Of a DNA stretch of 64,000 bases, positions 59,492 through 64,000 are shown piece by piece (the first letter of the stretch is position 1; every line of letters starts with the position of its first letter). Position numbers and translations under genes: made by a program. The notes beneath the pieces are model-generated. The model was not told the origin of the DNA, ran no database searches, and saw only the letters and a program-made list of their open reading frames with translations. Origin of the DNA: Pectobacterium wasabiae CFBP 3304 (GTDB lineage Bacteria > Pseudomonadota > Gammaproteobacteria > Enterobacterales > Enterobacteriaceae); contig NZ_CP015750.1 of assembly GCF_001742185.1 (NCBI RefSeq), forward strand, positions 3,286,001 to 3,350,000, given 5' to 3'.

Positions 59492-61150
59492 ATGAGTGAG
59501 GCTGAAGCCCGCCCGACTAACTTTATCCGTCAGATTATTGATGAAGATCTGGCATCCGGTAAGCATGACCATATTCAGACGCGTTTCCCGCCAGAGCCGA
59601 ACGGTTATCTGCATATTGGGCATGCCAAATCTATTTGTCTGAATTTTGGGATCGCGCGTGACTATCAAGGGCAGTGCAACCTGCGTTTTGACGACACCAA
59701 TCCGGTAAAAGAAGATATCGAATACGTTGAGTCGATCAAACGTGACGTCGAGTGGCTGGGTTTTTCATGGAGCGGTAACGTTCGTTATTCTTCTGATTAT
59801 TTCGATCAACTGCACGCTTATGCGGTTGAGCTGATCGGTAAAGGGCTGGCTTACGTTGATGAGCTGACGGCCGATCAGATTCGTGAATACCGTGGTTCGT
59901 TGACGGCTCCGGGCAAAAACAGCCCTTATCGCGATCGTACCGTGCAGGAAAACCTGGCGCTATTTGAAAAAATGCGTAACGGCGGGTTTGCAGAAGGTAC
60001 TGCTTGTCTACGTGCAAAAATCGATATGGCATCATCCTTTATCGTGATGCGTGATCCGGTGCTGTATCGTATTAAGTTTGCCGATCATCACCAGACCGGC
60101 AACAAGTGGTGCATCTACCCAATGTATGACTTCACCCACTGCATTTCTGATGCGCTGGAAGGGATCACGCATTCTCTGTGTACGTTGGAATTCCAAGATA
60201 ACCGCCGTCTGTACGACTGGGTTCTGGATAACATCACGATTCCTTGCCACCCACGTCAGTACGAATTCTCCCGCCTCAATCTTGAATACGCGATTATGTC
60301 CAAGCGTAAGCTGAATCAACTGGTCGTGGAAAATGTGGTTGAAGGCTGGGATGACCCGCGTATGCCGACCATCTCAGGCCTGCGTCGTCGTGGCTATAGT
60401 GCGGCTTCCGTCCGTGAATTCTGTGTGCGCATCGGCGTAACGAAGCAGGACAATAACGTGGAAATGGCCGCGCTTGAATCCTGCATCCGTGACGATCTGA
60501 ATGAAAATGCTCCGCGTGCGATGGCAGTGCTAGATCCGGTCAAGGTCGTGATCGAGAATCTGCCCGCTGGGCACGAAGAGTTTGTTGCGATGCCAAACCA
60601 TCCTAATAAGCCGGAAATGGGCTCACGTCAGGTGGCATTCAGCCGTGAAGTTTACATCGATCGCGCTGATTTCCGTGAAGAAGCCAACAAGCAGTACAAA
60701 CGTCTGGTGTTGGGTAAAGAAGTTCGTCTGCGTAATGCCTATGTGATCAAAGCCGATCGCATTGAAAAAGACGAGCAGGGCACTATCACTACGATCTATT
60801 GCAGCTATGATGCGGAAACGCTGAGCAAAGATCCGGCTGACGGCCGTAAAGTGAAGGGGGTTATCCACTGGGTCTCTACGGCGCATGGCGTGCCAGCAGA
60901 ATTCCGTTTGTACGATCGTTTATTCAGTGTGGCAAATCCTGGCGCGGCGGATGATTTCCTGTCGACGATTAACCCAGACTCACTGAAAGTTACGCAAGGT
61001 TTTGTCGAAGCGAGTTTGGCACAAGCGGAAGTAGAGAAGGCGTATCAGTTTGAGCGCGAAGGTTACTTCTGTGCCGATCGTGTTTACTCCAGTACAGAAC
61101 ATCTGGTGTTTAACCGAACGGTCGGGCTGCGCGATACTTGGGTTGGCTAA
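59492..61150 (+). CDS. glnS: Glutaminyl-tRNA synthetase
   Basis: Class I synthetase, 552 residues. HIGH region in [16 protein letters not shown] (~34-49), KMSKS-type VMSKRK as [11 protein letters not shown] (~269), and anticodon-binding beta barrels at the C-terminus. Charges the three Gln tRNAs encoded in this window. Neighbours nagE and fur follow E. coli order. Confidence 0.98.
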   Translation: MSEAEARPTNFIRQIIDEDLASGKHDHIQTRFPPEPNGYLHIGHAKSICLNFGIARDYQGQCNLRFDDTNPVKEDIEYVESIKRDVEWLGFSWSGNVRYSSDYFDQLHAYAVELIGKGLAYVDELTADQIREYRGSLTAPGKNSPYRDRTVQENLALFEKMRNGGFAEGTACLRAKIDMASSFIVMRDPVLYRIKFADHHQTGNKWCIYPMYDFTHCISDALEGITHSLCTLEFQDNRRLYDWVLDNITIPCHPRQYEFSRLNLEYAIMSKRKLNQLVVENVVEGWDDPRMPTISGLRRRGYSAASVREFCVRIGVTKQDNNVEMAALESCIRDDLNENAPRAMAVLDPVKVVIENLPAGHEEFVAMPNHPNKPEMGSRQVAFSREVYIDRADFREEANKQYKRLVLGKEVRLRNAYVIKADRIEKDEQGTITTIYCSYDAETLSKDPADGRKVKGVIHWVSTAHGVPAEFRLYDRLFSVANPGAADDFLSTINPDSLKVTQGFVEASLAQAEVEKAYQFEREGYFCADRVYSSTEHLVFNRTVGLRDTWVG

Positions 61151-61171
61151 AGTCACGAAGTAGAAGATAAA

Positions 61172-61199
61172 AATAAAACCGCCTCGGCGGTTTTATTTT
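61172..61199. terminator. Bidirectional terminator between glnS and fur
   Basis: AATAAAACCGCC/GGCGGTTTTATT stem with 2-base loop, T run on the plus strand and A run upstream, so it can act on both strands. Confidence 0.92.
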
Positions 61200-61213
61200 T
61201 TTATGCGGTCGAT

Positions 61214-61663
61214 TTATCGTGTGGACTCATGCAGGGTTTCGTCTTCTCGACAATCCCCTTCACTGCAATGCCCATAGAGATACAAACTGTGGTTGGTCAG
61301 TTTAATGCCGTGTCTTTCTGCGATCTCACGCTGACGTGCTTCGATAGATTCATCGCGGAATTCAATGACTTTGCCACAGTCGAGGCAAATTAAGTGGTCG
61401 TGATGATGCTGCTGCGTCAATTCAAAGACGGATTTGCCACCTTCGAAGTTATGACGGGTTACGATACCAGCATCATCAAACTGGTTGAGTACGCGATAGA
61501 CGGTAGCAAGACCAATCTCTTCGCCCATATCAATCAGTCTCTTATATAAATCTTCCGCACTGACGTGATGACAGACAGGATCCTGTAACACTTCCAGTAT
61601 TTTCAGTCTTGGAAGAGTGACTTTCAAGCCGGCCTTCTTCAATGCGGTATTGTTGTCAGTCAT
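61214..61663 (-). CDS. fur: Fur, ferric uptake regulator
   Basis: Iron-sensing repressor, 149 residues: winged HTH (~residues 1-80, LATVYRVLNQFDDAGIV), then metal-binding dimerisation domain with HHHDHLICLDCGK and CSEGDCRED. Follows fldA as in E. coli. I did not find an E. coli-type uof leader peptide upstream. Confidence 0.98.
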   Translation of the reverse strand: MTDNNTALKKAGLKVTLPRLKILEVLQDPVCHHVSAEDLYKRLIDMGEEIGLATVYRVLNQFDDAGIVTRHNFEGGKSVFELTQQHHHDHLICLDCGKVIEFRDESIEARQREIAERHGIKLTNHSLYLYGHCSEGDCREDETLHESTR

Positions 61664-61748
61664 GCGGGTTTAGTCCTGTAGCTTACTTATCAATGGAGGC
61701 TGCCTAGCCTATGACATCGGTCGGCTCAAAAAATGCAAACGCGTCTCA

Positions 61749-61777
61749 ATTATAGAACCGCGCATACAAAATGAAAA
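61749..61777 (-). promoter_or_regulatory. Likely fur promoter
   Basis: Minus-strand -10 TATAAT (61754-61749) with a weak -35 TTTTCA (61777-61772) at 17-base spacing, about 85 bp before the fur ATG. The rest of 61664-61955 holds no gene I can support. Confidence 0.5.
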
Positions 61778-61955
61778 CAAGGGAATGTTAACAATATTGT
61801 CCCCACTCACACTATTGATATACAACGCAATCCGTTGTTGATGAATGAGGAAAAGGTAAAGCGCGTATAAAACCGATGGGATTATTGTACAGGTTTACTG
61901 ATAGAAGTTAAAAAAATGTGTCAATTATTGTGAAAGGTTTTACCTATCGATACTA

Positions 61956-61988
61956 TTTTGGCTCTGATAGGAATTATCAGAGCCAAAA
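61956..61988 (-). terminator. Terminator hairpin after fldA
   Basis: TTTTGGCTCTGATA/TATCAGAGCCAAAA-type long inverted repeat with a short loop, 5 bp after fldA. The flanking T run is short, so readthrough into fur is possible. Confidence 0.75.
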
Positions 61989-61992
61989 TGGC

Positions 61993-62520
61993 TTAGCCAA
62001 CCAGCTCTTTCAGATTCAGTTCATCGCCGATCTGTTTCACCCACGTCGTCACGCGCTCGCTGGTCAATTCAGGCTGACGGTCTTCATCGATAGCCAAACC
62101 AATGAAGTGATTATCGTCGGCAAGTCCTTTAGACGCTTCAAAGTAATAACCTTCTGTTGGCCAGTGACCGACAATCGTCGCTCCGCGAGGTTCAATGATG
62201 TCGCGAATAGTCCCCATGGCATCACAGAAGTATTCCGCATAGTCTTCCTGATCGCCGCAGCCAAACAGAGCAACCAATTTTCCGGTGAAATCAACCTCTT
62301 CCAACGAAGGGAAGAAGTCATCCCAATCGCACTGAGCTTCACCGTAATACCAGGTTGGAATACCTAACAGCAGAATATCGAAACCTTCTAGGTCTTCTTT
62401 GCTACTTTTGGCGATGTCATGAACATCAGCAACGTTGGTGCCTAACTGCTGTTGGATCGTTTTGGCGATGTTTTCCGTGTTGCCCGTATCACTGCCAAAG
62501 AATATTCCGATGAGTGCCAT
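61993..62520 (-). CDS. fldA: Flavodoxin 1
   Basis: FMN electron carrier, 175 residues. Phosphate-binding loop FFGSDTGNTENIAK, isoalloxazine segments IPTWYYGEAQCDWDDF and ALFGCGDQEDYAEYFCDA. Electron donor for radical-SAM enzymes such as LipA and MiaB (both encoded here). Start 62520 (MALIGIFFGSDTG) is conserved; an open frame extends to 62571. Confidence 0.97.
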   Translation of the reverse strand: MALIGIFFGSDTGNTENIAKTIQQQLGTNVADVHDIAKSSKEDLEGFDILLLGIPTWYYGEAQCDWDDFFPSLEEVDFTGKLVALFGCGDQEDYAEYFCDAMGTIRDIIEPRGATIVGHWPTEGYYFEASKGLADDNHFIGLAIDEDRQPELTSERVTTWVKQIGDELNLKELVG

Positions 62521-63237
62521 GAATTGAATAACCTCTTGATTCTTAATGGTATGGTGTAATATTTCACCCACTTATCTGTTAATAATAACAGACACTCACA
62601 TTAGGAGAAACTCGTATCGGTACGGAGGCGTAAATCAAGAGCATGCAAAATGCGGGGGGCGATAAAAGGAACGAAGCGCTGATCTTCTGGTGCTAAATTA
62701 CCCATGGTAATAGTATGGTCATATTACCTTTCGAGATCAGACACGCATAGCCCTAACACTACCAAGGTTATTTATTTGCAATGATGTTTCATTTTTTATG
62801 AATGGTATTTTTATTTCATGGTTCGTTTCAGTTGTAATTAAAAGCAGACTTCTTTTTGTCAGAAATGAAAGTCACGGAACGATACATCTCTACTCTGGGA
62901 AATTAAAATGCATACAAAAGATAATGTTTTTACTGAATTGAAAATTTGTAACATTTTTAGGGAATATTCCTAATAAAAGAAGATAAGAATTATAACCATT
63001 TGTAGCTGAAACGATGCAGCCTTGAAGAAGAAATCTTTAGCTTTTGATGTTAAAGAATAAAATGAAAATGATGCGTAAATTGCTTCTCCGTCTAAGTGCG
63101 TATCCACGCCAGCGCACAAGGGACGCGGGTGGCCGTCGCTTTGCTTTCAACCCTCTGATTAAAAACCGTATATTTATAAAAATAGGTGAATTCATTCTCA
63201 GTGTGAAAAATTATATTAATAAATATAGCAAGAGTGC
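62521..63237. other. Gene-poor AT-rich region
   Basis: About 720 bp (888 bp between the flanking genes) without a convincing gene. It holds the fldA promoter, a palindrome CTGTTAnnnnTAACAG near 62575 and GGTAATA/TATTACC at 62706-62728. An 86-codon frame at 63044-63304 is rich in Lys/Met/Arg and overlaps the FliA promoter; I do not accept it. Confidence 0.4.
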
Positions 63238-63264
63238 TAAATATTCTCTGTATTTAGCCGATGA
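63238..63264 (+). promoter_or_regulatory. Sigma-28 (FliA) flagellar-class promoter
   Basis: TAAATATT, 11-base spacer, GCCGATGA: close to the consensus TAAAGTTT-N11-GCCGATAA, 145 bp before the chemoreceptor ATG. It would couple the receptor to flagellar gene expression. Confidence 0.8.
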
Positions 63265-63408
63265 ACTAGCGTGGTTTTTGAGTTTTCAACTTGGTGAAAT
63301 GTGAACGCTAGGGAGAAGTGGTCTGTTTTATTGTGTGAATTTTCTGATTCATATTGGTTGATTAGCGATAAAAATCTTTTTAACCATTTTCCTGATTTGG
63401 AGTGAGCT

Positions 63409-64000
63409 ATGAGACTTATTAAAAATATTGCCATCAGAACCGCTATGCTATGGGTGCTGGGCATTTTTTGCGTTCTTTGGGGGGGCGTATCGATATATAC
63501 CCTGTTCTCTTTTAAAGAGATGACTGCAACCTCAAAAACCAGCACCTTGCTGGTTCAGAACATGAATTTCATCAACCAGGGCAACGATCAATACTTTCGT
63601 ATGGTGACCCGTCTGGCGCGCGCGGTAGATGCGCGTCGCAGTGGTGATAATGCGACTGCTGATAAAGAGCAGGCCTCTGCACTCGTCGCGCTGGATAAAC
63701 TAAAGACTGATTTGGTGGCGTTTAATGCCATCGATCATGCGAGCCTGGATAATGCTCTGGTGCAGGCTGTCAGTCGTGACTGGAATAATCTGGTTGTTCA
63801 AGGCGTTGAACCGCTTTATCAAAAGGCCGTTGCCAACGCGCTGGATGATTACCAAAATCAGGCCAAGAATGTTGTGCCGCCATTGAGTCGCCAGTTTGGC
63901 GCGTCCCTATCCGCATTCAGTAACGCCAGCGCAGAGAAATTCGCTGCAGCGGGGGTTCGCTTTGAACAAATCACCACGGTTGGACAGAACATTTTGCTGA
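63409..64000 (+). CDS. Methyl-accepting chemotaxis protein (N-terminal part, cut by window)
   Basis: 197 codons are visible: a short cytoplasmic start (MRLIKNIAIRTAM), TM1 (LWVLGIFCVLWGGVSIYTLF), then a periplasmic helical domain with the Tar/Tsr-like pattern SKTSTLLVQNMNFINQGNDQ and FRMVTRLARAVD. The HAMP and signalling domains lie beyond 64000. ATG 63409 follows GGAGTGAG. Typical of the Tar/Tsr four-helix-bundle class; ligand unknown. Driven by the FliA-type promoter at 63238. Confidence 0.92.
   Translation, partial: MRLIKNIAIRTAMLWVLGIFCVLWGGVSIYTLFSFKEMTATSKTSTLLVQNMNFINQGNDQYFRMVTRLARAVDARRSGDNATADKEQASALVALDKLKTDLVAFNAIDHASLDNALVQAVSRDWNNLVVQGVEPLYQKAVANALDDYQNQAKNVVPPLSRQFGASLSAFSNASAEKFAAAGVRFEQITTVGQNILL

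Noticed and set aside
61664..61800. uof leader peptide upstream of fur
   Set aside because: No frame of suitable length ends at or overlaps the fur start; only an 18-codon frame ending about 50 bases earlier.
63044..63304. 86-codon frame upstream of the second chemoreceptor
   Set aside because: Composition unlike neighbours, overlaps the FliA promoter, no good ribosome site, no family.

Overview
The window looks like chromosomal core DNA of a plant-associated enterobacterium close to Pectobacterium (soft-rot group). This is an inference. It rests on near-complete synteny and very high protein similarity to E. coli core loci, on ERIC repeats, and on accessory genes (chemoreceptors, a CitMHS/AtuA/CoA-transferase operon). 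No phage, IS element or CRISPR array was seen.

Layout. 1-10.1 kb: bepA (cut by the window edge), bcp and gcvR; then an inserted patch with an AraC remnant and a cupin gene; then dapA-bamC-purC, a DUF441 gene, tmcA, a DUF1272 protein and ypfH. 10.4-12.1 kb: a complete chemoreceptor. 12.4-19.5 kb: an accessory catabolic operon on the minus strand (citMHS transporter, AtuA-family protein, separate AtuA C-terminal-type protein, atoD, atoA, thiolase) divergent from a LysR regulator. 19.5-23.1 kb: yffB-dapE-M15 peptidase-ypfN, the 19-residue ypfM with its own promoter and terminator, and a racemase. 23.3-36.1 kb: cspE, crcB, tatE, lipA, lipB, ybeD, then the cell-wall and housekeeping cluster dacA-rlpA-mrdB-mrdA-rlmH-rsfS and nadD-holA-lptE. 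rlpA carries a frameshift at a G7 run. 36-49.3 kb: leuS, ybeL, the gltIJKL transporter with a likely SroC RNA, and ybeZ-ybeY-corC-lnt, miaB. 49.5-62.5 kb: ubiF, a secreted protein of unknown function, a six-gene tRNA operon (Met-Leu-Gln-Gln-Met-Gln) with a stringent-type promoter, asnB, nagBAC divergent from nagE, glnS, fur and fldA. 62.5-64 kb: a gene-poor stretch, then a FliA-type promoter driving a second chemoreceptor that runs off the window.

How genes work together. dapA and dapE feed lysine and peptidoglycan; bamC, lptE, lnt, mrdA, mrdB, dacA and rlpA build the envelope; lipA and lipB make lipoate; nagE imports N-acetylglucosamine, nagA and nagB degrade it, and NagC/CRP control it.

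The strongest unexplained signals are three. First, the LysR-controlled CitMHS-AtuA-CoA transferase-thiolase operon, whose substrate is unknown. Second, a roughly 70-80 bp multi-hairpin module present at least seven times, both alone and inside ERIC elements, whose stems differ in sequence but keep pairing. Third, the rlpA homopolymer frameshift that separates its SPOR domain.
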